From: Paraburkholderia flagellata
GTDB lineage: Bacteria; Pseudomonadota; Gammaproteobacteria; Burkholderiales; Burkholderiaceae
Reading direction: 5' to 3'
Assembly: GCF_021390645.1 (NCBI RefSeq)
Contig: NZ_JAJEJT010000004.1
Span: 992,001 to 1,056,000 of the forward strand
DNA: 64,000 nt
This document shows, piece by piece, positions 1 through 9,811 of this stretch (position 1 is its first letter; the number at the start of each line of letters is the position of its first letter). The notes below the pieces were generated by a model. It was not told where the DNA came from, made no database searches, and was given only the letters and a program-made list of their open reading frames with translations. Both the position numbers and the translations under genes were made by a program.

Positions 1-521
1 CGAGATCGTCCGCGTAAGTCACAATGCGACTGCCAAGACTGCGCTGAAGTCCGAGCTTCTTCCACGCCAACACAAACCGGCGCATGTAGACATCCGCCAT
101 TAGTGGTGAGATGGGAGAACCTTGCGGAATGCCGCGCCTGCTATCTCTGGCCTCAGTCGTACGCTTCTTCCGGCCTCGGTTATCGGTTTCTTCTACAGAA
201 CATTCCAGCCACATCCTGATCAGATGCAGCACACACCGATCAACGATGCGCCGCGCGAGCGACAACATCAAATCGGCGTGCGGAATACTTCCAAAGTAGT
301 CCGCGAGATCGGCGTCAACAACGTCCGTTTGCCCTCGATGCAGCCGTTCCTCCACCTCGATCACCGCTTGCTGGGCATTTCTCCCCGGGCGGTATGCGTA
401 CTGCTCTGGTGGAAGGTCAGCTTCGAAGATCGGTTCGACCACGAGCATCGCTGCTGTCATGCACACCCGATCTCGCAAGGTCGAGATGCCCAGAGGCCCC
501 AGCTTGCCATTGGCCTTCGGG
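1..521 (-). pseudogene. Group II intron reverse transcriptase fragment
   Basis: Read on the minus strand, this stretch encodes the central part of a group II intron reverse transcriptase. It is clearly homologous to residues of about 116-291 of the intact enzyme at 3455-4825. It includes the RGIPQGSP motif and reaches the YADD catalytic motif at the window edge. The frame is open where I translated it. Homology stops abruptly near position 521, where the intact copy continues with its N-terminal third, so this copy lacks its 5' end. The two copies differ at scattered bases, so they are related but not a recent identical duplication. Whether the missing 3' half lies outside the window cannot be told. 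Confidence 0.85.
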
Positions 522-552
522 CCTACTTGTCAAGTTTTGCTAATGGTCCCTG

Positions 553-1872
553 TTAGAACGCTACATATGGTCCCGTTCCACCTGGCGTCGCTTTGCCTGC
601 AATAGCAGTATAGACCGTGCGTCCGTAGAAGAAGGGCAGCCCCCAGTCGAACATCCCAGTCGGGCCCGCAGCCGCGTAGCTGTCGATTGCGTATGAGCCC
701 GCTGCGACCATCGAATCCGCGTTCCCGACGCGGAAGTTCACGGTAGCGTTGGCCCCGTTTTGCCCCTGCATGAAGGCCTGCAGATTCAGCGTCGATGTGG
801 GACAGTAAAACCCATCCGCGCACTGCTGGATGCCGGGGTCAGCAAAAAATAGCCCGTTGGATCCGGTATCGAGGAAAGCCATCGTATCGGTCGCGCCGTT
901 ATACTGCGTGGTCACATCGCCCGTTGTCGCACCGCTTGTACCGACGGTGAATATCTTGGCCGATCCAAGGGCGTTGTCAGGCTGTGTGCCGATTCCGAAG
1001 GTCATGGTTCCATTCACAAAGTTCGCTCCGGTCGGCGCCACTGCCGGCAACTGGATGATCACGCCGTTGTTGTCGGTAGCGAATGCGCTGACCGGATTGG
1101 TGACTTGACTGGCGAGGGGAACCAAGGTCGGCGTGCAGGTCGTCGCGCTCGTGCAGTCGTAATACCATCCAACCGGCGGCGCACCCGTGGCAGGGTCACC
1201 AGTGACACATCCGGCACCACAATCGGCCGAGTTAAAACCAATGCCGAGTATGCCCTTTGCGTGCATCGCATCGTATGTATTCATCAACTGCACGCCCCTG
1301 TTGCTACAGGAGGTCGGAACACTTGAGGCTGCGGGGTCACCAACAATTTGAACGGGAACGCTTGCGGCGGTCTCGCCAACCATCTTGACGTCAGCCCTGG
1401 CAACGGTACCGTACGTTACCCCGCTACCGAATGCAGCGCATTCCGTCAGCATTCCGCCATCGGGGGTCGTTACCCGTTCGAGGGGAAGCCCGCCGAGCCA
1501 CTGGGACTGGATGCGCAGGCCCCAGGAGCCCGTGTCTACTAAAATGTCATCGATCCACACGCAGTTCGTTGTACCGGCTATGCAGACATTCACATTCGCC
1601 AACAGTTGGTTGGCGATGCCGTAATAGTTCTCCACAACGACCTGGATCTGGTTGACCGCGGGAGGCGGTTTTGGAGGCGGGATCTGCGTCGTTCCCGCGT
1701 TCGATCCTGAATTGGCTGGTGGCGTCTGCATGGTCGGTGTGTTCTGCGCCGACGTCGACGGCGGGGGGGGATTGTCTCCACCACCACTACCGCCCCCACC
1801 ACATGCGGAGAGTGCAGTCGCCACCATCCACGCTGCGGCGATCATTATTTTGCGCATGTTTGTGGTCCTCAT
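553..1872 (-). CDS. DUF3443 secreted lipoprotein with two DTGS motifs
   Basis: This 439-residue protein begins with a lipoprotein signal (LSAC, Cys24) followed by a Gly-rich and Pro-rich linker to about residue 72. It matches the DUF3443 family, a betaproteobacterial family of unknown function. Two Asp-Thr-Gly-Ser motifs lie at residues 113-116 (VDTGSWGL) and 335-338 (LDTGSNGL), and GILGIGF occurs near residue 207. That pattern resembles the two active-site loops and the ILG element of pepsin-like aspartic proteases, so a bilobal protease fold is a reasonable inference, not proven. The start codon overlaps the stop of the upstream DUF2844 gene in an ATGA, implying translational coupling. An alternative start lies five codons in. 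The product is probably anchored in the envelope. Confidence 0.88.
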   Translation of the reverse strand: MRTTNMRKIMIAAAWMVATALSACGGGGSGGGDNPPPPSTSAQNTPTMQTPPANSGSNAGTTQIPPPKPPPAVNQIQVVVENYYGIANQLLANVNVCIAGTTNCVWIDDILVDTGSWGLRIQSQWLGGLPLERVTTPDGGMLTECAAFGSGVTYGTVARADVKMVGETAASVPVQIVGDPAASSVPTSCSNRGVQLMNTYDAMHAKGILGIGFNSADCGAGCVTGDPATGAPPVGWYYDCTSATTCTPTLVPLASQVTNPVSAFATDNNGVIIQLPAVAPTGANFVNGTMTFGIGTQPDNALGSAKIFTVGTSGATTGDVTTQYNGATDTMAFLDTGSNGLFFADPGIQQCADGFYCPTSTLNLQAFMQGQNGANATVNFRVGNADSMVAAGSYAIDSYAAAGPTGMFDWGLPFFYGRTVYTAIAGKATPGGTGPYVAF

Positions 1873-2330
1873 TGAATCGCCTCGACAGTCACGCTAGCCG
1901 GAATAGCAGCGGGCAGATATGCGCGGCCGCGGTATTGACCCATGTGTCCCCCGGCCTGCAATACGAGGCCTCCCGACGAGACCGCGACCGGCCCTACCCC
2001 GCCGTGTTTCTCCCGAAAAGCCTTCACGCCAGTGCGCGCTTCATCCATATAGGTGCCGAGAAGCTGCGCAAGGTCGGGCATCTCCGGGCCTTGCCATGTG
2101 ACGCCAAATACGATGCCAGCCGGGTTCACGTACTCGCGCACGAGCGTGCCGCCAGGAAGCCTAAGCTCTTCGACTGTATATGACGGTGCAGACTGCGTAC
2201 CTCGCTGCGCCATCATTTGAGCCCGGTCGGTGGCGACAGTCGTCACCTTGTCGCCAAGCGCCGCAAAAGTCGCTTGGCTAAACGAAAAACACAGCGCTAC
2301 GATGAACGCAGCATTCCTTAACATCACCAT
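1869..2330 (-). CDS. DUF2844 exported protein
   Basis: This 153-residue protein has an N-terminal signal peptide that probably ends after TFAALG, around residue 25. The rest matches DUF2844, a family of unknown function. The signature around VREYVNPAGIVFGVTW is recognisable. A Shine-Dalgarno sequence (aaggaga) precedes the ATG at 2330. The stop overlaps the start of the DUF3443 gene by four bases. In Burkholderiaceae these two families are commonly neighbours, so they probably act together in the cell envelope. No catalytic motif is visible. Confidence 0.88.
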   Translation of the reverse strand: MVMLRNAAFIVALCFSFSQATFAALGDKVTTVATDRAQMMAQRGTQSAPSYTVEELRLPGGTLVREYVNPAGIVFGVTWQGPEMPDLAQLLGTYMDEARTGVKAFREKHGGVGPVAVSSGGLVLQAGGHMGQYRGRAYLPAAIPASVTVEAIQ

Positions 2331-3340
2331 GTACTCTCCTTGGAGTCGATGGCCATTTGCGCGGCGCGCGCTTTCCCGGCTCGAAAGAACTACGTTAAAT
2401 CGCTCAATGACATTCGCAACGCCGGGTCACCTTCGCGCAGCGAATCTCTTCAGGGTGCTGGATTTCACGCGGACCTGCACCTGCTGGAGGGCGAATGAAG
2501 CGGCTGACGCTCGCGATGTCAGCAGATCAGGATGCGGGAATTGAGTCGCGACGCAACGCTTTCACTGGTTCCGGCGGCCATCGCGGAGACATCGGCCTGC
2601 GCGGCAAATCCTTTGAAAAAATATCGGACACAAGCCCTGCTAGACCACAAGGGCATCGACCTTATGCATGCTAGCCGTGGGACTGTGAAGCCACGTGGCT
2701 GGAGAAACAAACGTTTCCTTTGTTCCGTTCATGGCCGACCTCTACCCGAGCGAGAATTTTAGAGAGATCCGGCGATTGCTATTTGCTTTTCCGCGACAAA
2801 TCTTTCGTCTTTCATGCCAGTCGGTAAAAGCACTTCGGTGCCATGATTTGCTCCTTCCGGATATACAATCTGGGTCGCCTGCGGGTTTACTGTTTTGGGC
2901 GGTAGGCGCCCGATCAGAGTCAACCGCCTGTACCAGTTCAGAACGTTCGTGCGCGGGCGTCGCACCCGCATACAGTTGATATATCAACTATAGTTGGAAT
3001 TGTAATGATTTTGTATGCGGCAGTGTGTCGCCAATGCCTGTTTAAATCACGCCGTGAAGACGGCCGGGAAACCGTGGCGAGTAGAGTGTGGGCTTCCCGA
3101 AGAGGCAGATCATACGCATCTAAACTTCGGGAGAATCGGTGGTCAGTTGTGTCCCCATGAGCAGTCACTGGTCTTTCGCCAGTCTGAAAGACTGCTCCGG
3201 GTCGTCTACGGGAGTTCAAGGTCGAGGCCCCTCCGAAACTCGGATGGTCGGTCTCCTACTTCCGGGTTTGGTAGAGTCGAGTTGTGGCGCGGTAGCATTA
3301 GGTTCGGTTTGTCTGTTGCCGCCCCTTTCGTCTGGCGGTG
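2331..3340. other. Intergenic region, no convincing gene
   Basis: About 1 kb between the DUF2844 promoter side and the 3' end of the group II intron. Short open frames exist on both strands (for example 2759-2971 minus) but none has a recognised family or a good ribosome-binding site. The segment 3199-3275 is one copy of a dispersed repeat that recurs at 14044-14120. Confidence 0.5.
3199..3275. repeat. Dispersed intergenic repeat, copy 1
   Basis: Starting with gggtcgtctacggg, about 75 bases align with 14044-14120, sharing blocks such as agttcaaggtc and ctcggatggtcg with scattered mismatches. Both copies lie next to rearranged DNA: this one beside the group II intron, the other beside the aldehyde dehydrogenase remnant. 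It has no open frame of note. It may be a remnant of a mobile element or a lineage-specific intergenic repeat. Confidence 0.7.
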
Positions 3341-3383
3341 CCCGAATATCCTTGCCTTAACCCCGTTTCCACAACCCGCTCAT

Positions 3384-3417
3384 CGAACCGGACATGCAGA
3401 TCTCCCGCATCCGGCTC
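3384..3417 (-). ncRNA. Group II intron domain V
   Basis: A 34-base hairpin on the minus strand, starting gagccggatgcggg and ending gtccggttcg. It has the conserved AGCC...GGTTC pairing and short internal bulge of group II intron domain V, the catalytic core. It lies 38 bases beyond the stop of the reverse transcriptase gene, as expected for an ORF-containing intron. Confidence 0.85.
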
Positions 3418-3454
3418 TCGGACAAGACATCACGCCTTCGTACACGGCAAGTCA

Positions 3455-4825
3455 CTACCAAGGCCCTTGGAGACGAACGAGACCAAAGTGCCCGTAGAGG
3501 TGCGAGGGTGGATACGTCCCGCCCCTACGACGTCTGACCTTGTGCTTGATACGTAACCACCGGCGCAACCGCGTGGAAGTGTAGCTGTCAAGCGCCCGAT
3601 ACGCGCGACTGACCGTCCCTACCTTGAAGTAGTTCGCCCAGCCGCGCAGCGTGCGGTTCAACTTGCCCACCAACTCCGTGGTATCGAGCCACGTCATCGT
3701 CGAAGCGGTCAGCGCGTGAATCTTCTCGACCATGCGCCGGATACTCTTCTTCGACGGACGCATGCCCATACGGGCCTGGCCAGTCACTGCAGAGTACATC
3801 CGCCCAAACGTGTAACCCAGGAAGTCGAATTCGCCTTCCGGCACCTTGCAGATTTGCGTCTTCTCCTCGTTGACCGTCAGCTTCAGTTTGCTCATGATCT
3901 CGCGCATTCGCACCAAGGCTTCTTCCGCCTTGCCCCGCTTGCACAGGATCACAAGATCATCCGCGTAAGTCACAATGCGGCTGCCAAGACTGCGCTGAAG
4001 TCCGAGTTTCTTCCATGCCAACACAAACCGGCGCATGTAAACATTCGCCAACAGGGGTGAGATGGGAGAACCTTGCGGAATGCCGCGCCGGCTGTCCCGG
4101 GCCTCCGTCGTACGTTTCTGCCGGCCACGGTCATCGGTTTCTTCCACGGGGCATTCCAGCCACATCCTGATCAGATGCAGCACACGCCGGTCAACGATGC
4201 GTCGCGCGAGCGACAGCATCAGTTCGGCGTGGGGAATACTTCCGAAGTAGTCCGCCAGGTCGGCATCAACAACGTCCGTTTGTCCACGGTGCAACCGCTC
4301 ATCCACCTCGACCACCGCCTGCTGGGCATTTCGCCCCGGGCGGTAAGCGTATTGCTCTGGTGGAAGGTCAGCTTCGAAGATCGGTTCGAGCACCAGCATC
4401 GCTGCTGTCATGCACACCCGATCACGCAGGGTCGAGATGCCCAAGGGCCTCAGCTTGCCATTGGCCTTCGGGATAAACACTCTTCTGATAGGGTCCGGCC
4501 GGTAAGTCTCCTGCCTGAGCGCAAGCGCCAGTTCGCCGAGCCACTTCTGCACCCCATACGCTTCAACCTCCGCGAAGTCCTGCCGATCGACACCCGGCGC
4601 GCCCTTGTTAGAGCGGCACTGGGCGTACGCATGCGCCAGCACATCCTCGCGATAGATCTTGTCGTACAGCGCGTAAAAGCGATACCCGGCTTCTGCCTTC
4701 GCTTTCGCGTGTAACGCCATCTGCAGCTTCTGAACACGAATCGGAGTTGATAGGTTGCCCAATCTCCACGTCCTCACTACGTATTGCGTCTGTCTTGAAC
4801 TGAGGCCCCTTCCCTCCACCCGCAT
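3455..4825 (-). CDS. ltrA: Group II intron reverse transcriptase/maturase
   Basis: This 456-residue protein is a group II intron-encoded reverse transcriptase, which binds its intron RNA, assists splicing and copies the intron at the target site. Visible landmarks are the RT block around GKLRPLGI (residues 123-130), the [11 protein letters not shown] block near 187-197, RGIPQGSP (247-254) and the catalytic YADD (287-290). A maturase-type C-terminal region with WANYFKVG follows. I see no HNH/En endonuclease domain at the C terminus. The frame is intact from an ATG at 4825. A truncated relative lies at 1-521. Confidence 0.93.
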   Translation of the reverse strand: MRVEGRGLSSRQTQYVVRTWRLGNLSTPIRVQKLQMALHAKAKAEAGYRFYALYDKIYREDVLAHAYAQCRSNKGAPGVDRQDFAEVEAYGVQKWLGELALALRQETYRPDPIRRVFIPKANGKLRPLGISTLRDRVCMTAAMLVLEPIFEADLPPEQYAYRPGRNAQQAVVEVDERLHRGQTDVVDADLADYFGSIPHAELMLSLARRIVDRRVLHLIRMWLECPVEETDDRGRQKRTTEARDSRRGIPQGSPISPLLANVYMRRFVLAWKKLGLQRSLGSRIVTYADDLVILCKRGKAEEALVRMREIMSKLKLTVNEEKTQICKVPEGEFDFLGYTFGRMYSAVTGQARMGMRPSKKSIRRMVEKIHALTASTMTWLDTTELVGKLNRTLRGWANYFKVGTVSRAYRALDSYTSTRLRRWLRIKHKVRRRRGGTYPPSHLYGHFGLVRLQGPW

Positions 4826-5683
4826 TACACCGGCTTCAACGGTAATACGGGCCTCTCCGTCACCCCAGGGTGCCCGGCCTGTCCCTCACGGGCGTCCGGT
4901 TGGTCATCCCTGACCACGCCAAGGGGCTTCCCGTGTTGCGTGCGCTTCCCTTGTGTGCATGCTGTCGCCACTACCCCGGCGCAGCGACTGGGTGTCCTGC
5001 CTGCTCGTTCACCCACCCGTGTCAGCCTTCCCCGATATGGCAGTCAGGTCGGCCTGCGCATCGACTTTTTCGAGGCTTGCTCAGCGTTCACTCGCGTTAC
5101 GGCCTGCACACTCGCGCTGTCACCGTATTTCGTGACATGCTTCACCGGAGGCTTCAACCGCTTCGTTACCTCCACGATTGCTCCGGTTGCTTCCGGCTGG
5201 AGCGGTTGCCGGGTGGGGCTTTCACCCACTGGAAAAGCGCCGCCTTTGCACGGCGCACGCCATAAAGAGTCGCTCGTCCGCACCACCCGACCGACATTGA
5301 CGTGTCCGGTCCGCCATCCCTAAGTGGCCGTTCGATTGCGTATGATGCACGCAGCTTGATAGGCCAATGCAGGCGAATTTTTGCGTCCGATTCCGCTTGA
5401 ATGATTGTGTTGGGGGCAAATGGCCGAGCGGCTGCTTTCGCTCTGCGTGTTCGATCTGCCCGGGAAAATGTGAAGCGGCTTAGGGTTTCCGAGCTTGATG
5501 CGAGGTACCGCTTTTACTAGAAAAAAGGTGCTCGCAGCTGAGCTCCGTCTGTCGGAGTCGTCCGCGGCTGACCTGGGCACTCTCACACAACAATGTAATC
5601 TTGACGAGCGCCGCCGCCGGGCCGCCCACCACTTTCGACGATCTCGCGTGAGGCTTGCCCTTCGCCCTGCGGAGGAGGTCATC

Positions 5684-7312
5684 ATGTATCACAAGCAACT
5701 AATCAGCGCATGCGTAATCGCGGCCCTCGCATTCGCACCCGCTCTCGCCCAACACGAAGAACATTCCGCTGCGCAGCAGGGTGGCGGGAAGTTCGGTACC
5801 GTGAAGTTTCCCACCTCATGCAGCCCTGCGGCACAAGTCCAGTTCGAAAAAGCGCTGGCGATGCTGCATTCGTTCTTTTACCCTTCGACGCTGAAGTCGT
5901 TCGACGCCGTGACCCAGATCGATCCGCAATGCGCGATTGCGTACTGGGGCATTGCGATCGCCCAGCGTCCCAATCCGCTGATCGCGCCTTTCGACGAAGC
6001 CGCGCTCAAGCGCGGACTGGAAGCCGTGGAGAAGGGCTTGGCGCTAGGACCCGGGACCGAACGGGAGCGGGACTGGCTGATGGCGGCCGAGGCGTTTTAC
6101 AAGGACTACGACAAGGTTCCCCAAAGCCAGCGCACGCTGGACTACACACATGCGATGGAGCGTCTGTCGCAGAGATACCCCGACGATTCCGAAGCCGCGA
6201 TTTTCTATGCACTCGCGCTTAACGAGAGCGCATCGCCGAGCGACAAGACATACGCCAATCAGCTCAAGGCCGCGACGATCCTGGAAAAAATCTACCGTGA
6301 GCAGCCCGACCACCCCGGTGTCGCGCATTACTTGATCCACAGCTACGACTATGCACCGCTCGCGCAGCGCGGGCTGCCGTTCGCCAACAAATACGCGCAG
6401 ATCGCGCCGGCAGCGCCGCACGCCCTGCACATGCCGTCGCACATCTACTCGATGCTCGGCATGTGGGAACCCTCGATCAAATCGAACGAAGCGGCGCTGA
6501 AGGCGATGCAGGAAGAAGCCTCCAGAAGCTGGCCCGGTGCCACTCACGCATCGGCACCTCATTCATGGGATTTCATGGAGTACGCCTACCTGCAGCTAGG
6601 CCAGGACGCGCATGCAAAACAGATCCGCGATGAGGCCAATGCTGCCACGAAATTTCCATTTGACCGACTGGCAACCTATACGGCGCTCGCCGCCATCCCG
6701 GCACGTTATGCGCTTGAGCGCGGTGACTGGCAAGAGGCTGCACAGCTAGAGCCGCGTGGCAGCGGGTGGCCGCAAGCCGAGGCAATCACGTATTTTGCCC
6801 GCGCGCTAGGCTGCGCTCGTGGCGGCAACGCAGACATGGCGCAGACGAACATCGATATGCTCACGCAGCTGCGCGCCAAGCTCGATCAGTCCGGCCAGCC
6901 TTACTGGGCAGAGCAGGTCCGGATTCAGATCCTGGCTGCCTCGGCGTGGCTGGCCCACGCCGGTGGCAAGGATGATAAGGCGCTAGAGCAGATGCGCGCC
7001 GCAGCCAACCAGGAGGACGGGAGCGAAAAGCATGTCGCAATGGAGAACCGGCTCTACCCGATGCGCGAACTGTTGGGCGAGATGCTGCTTGATCTGAAGC
7101 GGCCTGCCGATGCGCTGAAGGAGTATGAGGCTTCAATGCAGACGTCTCCCAACCGCCTGCGCGGCCTGTATGGTGCGGCGAAGGCGGCAGATCTGGCACA
7201 GGATAAACAGAAGACGCAGTTCTACTACGGAAAGCTTGTCGTGCTCACGCAGAACGCTGACACGGTCCGGCCGGAGGTAAGCGAGGCCAAGCTGCATCTT
7301 GCACAGCATTGA
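5684..7312 (+). CDS. Exported TPR-repeat protein
   Basis: From the ATG at 5684 the product is 542 residues, beginning with a signal peptide (hydrophobic ISACVIAALAFAPALA) and then helical TPR-like repeats over most of its length. The reading frame extends upstream to 5495, but 5684 is chosen because a strong ribosome-binding site (ggaggaggt) precedes it and the signal peptide follows directly. The HMPSHIYSMLG region, around residue 250, is typical of a family of TPR proteins of unknown function in proteobacteria. It probably acts as a periplasmic scaffold. It is monocistronic as far as the sequence shows. Confidence 0.8.
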   Translation: MYHKQLISACVIAALAFAPALAQHEEHSAAQQGGGKFGTVKFPTSCSPAAQVQFEKALAMLHSFFYPSTLKSFDAVTQIDPQCAIAYWGIAIAQRPNPLIAPFDEAALKRGLEAVEKGLALGPGTERERDWLMAAEAFYKDYDKVPQSQRTLDYTHAMERLSQRYPDDSEAAIFYALALNESASPSDKTYANQLKAATILEKIYREQPDHPGVAHYLIHSYDYAPLAQRGLPFANKYAQIAPAAPHALHMPSHIYSMLGMWEPSIKSNEAALKAMQEEASRSWPGATHASAPHSWDFMEYAYLQLGQDAHAKQIRDEANAATKFPFDRLATYTALAAIPARYALERGDWQEAAQLEPRGSGWPQAEAITYFARALGCARGGNADMAQTNIDMLTQLRAKLDQSGQPYWAEQVRIQILAASAWLAHAGGKDDKALEQMRAAANQEDGSEKHVAMENRLYPMRELLGEMLLDLKRPADALKEYEASMQTSPNRLRGLYGAAKAADLAQDKQKTQFYYGKLVVLTQNADTVRPEVSEAKLHLAQH

Positions 7313-7859
7313 CCGAAGCGCCTCGAAAGCTGCTGTTAAGGCCGCGACGTTTCGAACGCCAGAAACGGTTCGATTTCACGCGACCGCGTCGAACTGGTGC
7401 TCTCGGCCACCTACTGTCATTCACAAGCGTACGTATGCGAACGCTCGAAGTCGCTCTATGCCACACAGCGGAATATGACGATAGGTATCGTTAGGATAAC
7501 AAATATCGTCAGTGAAGAACTGGCGCCAGAATATGTAAACGGAGAGTCACGGTGGCCCATCACGGGTCTTGACATGGTGAATGTCGATACGAAACTTTCG
7601 CTCTATTTTACGGCGACACCCCTCATAGGTTCTGGTGATCAGCTTGCAGAGCATCCTGCAGACTTACTTCCCGATCTTCGAGTTCAAATGACTGGAAAAA
7701 CCGAACTGTCGATGTCGAACGGTCGGTTCAATTCCAACATGTTTCGCACTCCAATGTCTTGAACTCTCTGCTCTCCATGACAGGACAACAGTCGATACCA
7801 TGGCATGGTCCATGCGTTGATGCGTCGCGCGACGGGATTTTCCGTCAACGGAGAGGGAT
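7313..7859. other. Intergenic region with one doubtful short ORF
   Basis: About 550 bases between two TPR genes. A plus-strand frame at 7397-7762 (or from an inner ATG at 7478) could encode about 95-121 residues. It has no recognised motif, so I do not call it. The base composition is lower in GC than the flanking genes. Confidence 0.4.
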
Positions 7860-9506
7860 ATGAGCTTCGATCTCAAAAAGCTTGGCTTGTTGATGGCGCT
7901 CCTCCTGATCGCGATCACCGCGTATCAGATCTTTAGCCCGCCGGCGACTCTAGTCCAACCGATTCAGGTGTCCGAGGCACTCAAGAAGGACGGCATCACG
8001 GAGCAGGCACTGCAAAACATGCTGGTCGATGCTCTGAGCGATTTGCGCACGAAGGCGAAAGGTGTCACGCCTCGTGCCGATGCGGGCTCCGACGAGGCGC
8101 AAACGCAGATTAATCTCCCGGATTTTTCCGTACCCGGAATGGGGCTTTCCGTGCGCTCATTTGTCGAATTCGCGCGTACTTTGCTCGAATTCGACTCGTC
8201 AGTTTATGGAAGCGTGACTAGCACCCGTTCTGGCTATTCCGTGGATCTCACGCTTCGCGACGGGCATGGAGAGTCGTTTCTGTTTCATCAAACGATACCG
8301 AACAATAAGTTGCCAACGCACAAGCCGGGCGAGACGCTTGCGAACAGATCGAGCGCAACCCTGGTCATAGAGCAAGCACTCAAGCAGGCAGCGATGAAAA
8401 TACTGGAAAAGCAGAGCGCTTTGTTCTATGCCGATAACCTTCTGCAAAATCAGCAAGACGCATGCTTTTCCGATCGCACGAAGTGTGACTTTCGCGAACT
8501 GCGCGAGAAATACGGCCACATTGCCGCGGGTGGTGAACAAGAGTCGGATAAGCCACAGTGGATTGCCACGTGGACGAAGTCCATATTATTCAGACTCCAC
8601 CTCGTCAATGAAGACCCGAAAGCAGCGGATGCGAATGTCGACGTAGCCTTGGCGGAGTTAATGTTATCGAAAATCGATGATTTAACCGGGCATTACGCCG
8701 AAGCCATCGGGCACACGCTCGTCATTATCCGGAACAGCAAAAGCGACAAATCGTGGCAGAGGGTGCTGCCGTGGGCCTATTACAACTGGGGCGTCGCACT
8801 CAATGATCTCGGCTGTTACCAAGCCGCTGCCGAGGTATTGGAAGAAGCCGTCAACAGGAATAAGCAATACGCGCCAGCGTACAATGCGCTATCACGCTCC
8901 TACAACGCGCTCGCGGAAACGAGCGTGCATGCCGTATCGACCTCCGTGTCGCTAATAGACTATCGCAAGTTGGCGCGGGACAAGGCCACTACAGCGGTGA
9001 AACTCAATCCCGGCTATCAAGAGGCGTACGTCAACCTGGGCGATGCCTCACGGCCTTTGCTCGCCGCGCCTGGAAACCGAAACGCGCAAGCTGCTTACGA
9101 CGGTAACGAAGAAGAAGCACGCAAAGCGTATGAGCAAGCAATAGCGCTCGACGTTGAACAGGCTGGACGTGCGCGTGAACAACTCGCCCTGCTTCCGGGC
9201 GCCACCTCCACACACGTGGCCGAGCAGACTACGAAGAAGCGACCGAAATGCCGCAGCGGTCTCCCGCGATCCTTTCTGGAGGCGTTCGGCTGCAGCGACG
9301 CGGAGATTCGCGCCACGGCCAATCGCAAAAACGCGTTGGTGAGCGCCGCACTCTCTGGCGTTCCGGATGCGGCCGGGGTATGCAGTCAACTTGGCTTGCG
9401 CGCGCGGGAATCCGATCCGAAGAAGTCCGATCAAATCACTGCGATGGCGCTAGATGTAGAAGGCTCGAGCTACCGATACATGCAGCGACGAAGAGAAAAA
9501 AGCTAA
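7860..9506 (+). CDS. Membrane-anchored TPR protein
   Basis: This 548-residue protein starts with a single membrane segment (LGLLMALLLIAITAYQIF, about residues 8-25), so the bulk should lie in the periplasm or be anchored to the inner membrane. TPR-like repeats are visible from about residue 300 to 440 (for example YYNWGVALNDLGCYQAA and YVNLGDASR). A good ribosome-binding site (ggagaggga) precedes the ATG. The middle portion, about 40-230, has no family I recognise. No function can be assigned beyond a scaffold. It is not obviously related to the T6SS downstream. Confidence 0.75.
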   Translation: MSFDLKKLGLLMALLLIAITAYQIFSPPATLVQPIQVSEALKKDGITEQALQNMLVDALSDLRTKAKGVTPRADAGSDEAQTQINLPDFSVPGMGLSVRSFVEFARTLLEFDSSVYGSVTSTRSGYSVDLTLRDGHGESFLFHQTIPNNKLPTHKPGETLANRSSATLVIEQALKQAAMKILEKQSALFYADNLLQNQQDACFSDRTKCDFRELREKYGHIAAGGEQESDKPQWIATWTKSILFRLHLVNEDPKAADANVDVALAELMLSKIDDLTGHYAEAIGHTLVIIRNSKSDKSWQRVLPWAYYNWGVALNDLGCYQAAAEVLEEAVNRNKQYAPAYNALSRSYNALAETSVHAVSTSVSLIDYRKLARDKATTAVKLNPGYQEAYVNLGDASRPLLAAPGNRNAQAAYDGNEEEARKAYEQAIALDVEQAGRAREQLALLPGATSTHVAEQTTKKRPKCRSGLPRSFLEAFGCSDAEIRATANRKNALVSAALSGVPDAAGVCSQLGLRARESDPKKSDQITAMALDVEGSSYRYMQRRREKS

Positions 9507-9811
9507 AAGGCTTCCCCGGAGATTGGCAACGCATGTGGTCAGGGCTCGCGGCGCCCCTGCAACGGATGACCGCTCCTGTTCTAAAACCGCGATGCGCCCG
9601 GCTTCTGGCGAAGGGCCGCAACGGGTCGGTTTAGGGGGCGTCCGCGTCAGGCAAAAGTCGGCCATCTTCCGCCGTTCGCCTGTGCGCTCAAATTGATGTT
9701 TGAACGTCGCCTCTGTACCGGGAAGCGACGTTGGCCACTGATCCCGCCTGTCCCGTCGTCGGTCGTCGCAACCGCGCGTTTCGGCGAAGATCTACTTAAA
9801 TGCTCCAACGC
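9507..9811. other. Intergenic region, nothing recognised
   Basis: About 305 bases between convergent genes. Near 9669 there is a short match (tccgccgttcgcc) to the left flank of the repeat copy at 14044, but no extended repeat. No terminator hairpin with a T-run was found. Confidence 0.4.

Larger units (their letters stand above)
3340..5258 (-). mobile_element. Group II intron encoding a reverse transcriptase
   Basis: A full-looking bacterial group II intron on the minus strand. It contains an intact reverse transcriptase/maturase gene at 3455-4825 and a domain V-like hairpin at 3384-3417. A GUGCG-type 5' end (gtgcgccg, minus strand) lies at 5258. The 3' end is not fixed precisely and is placed within about 20-50 bases after domain V. 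Roughly 430 bases upstream of the reading frame would form domains I-IV. No homing endonuclease domain is evident in the protein. Confidence 0.75.

Noticed and set aside
2742..2987. Two overlapping minus-strand frames of 70-81 residues
   Set aside because: No recognisable domain and no ribosome-binding site; left as intergenic.
7397..7762. 121-residue plus-strand frame
   Set aside because: No family recognised and no good start; not called as a gene.
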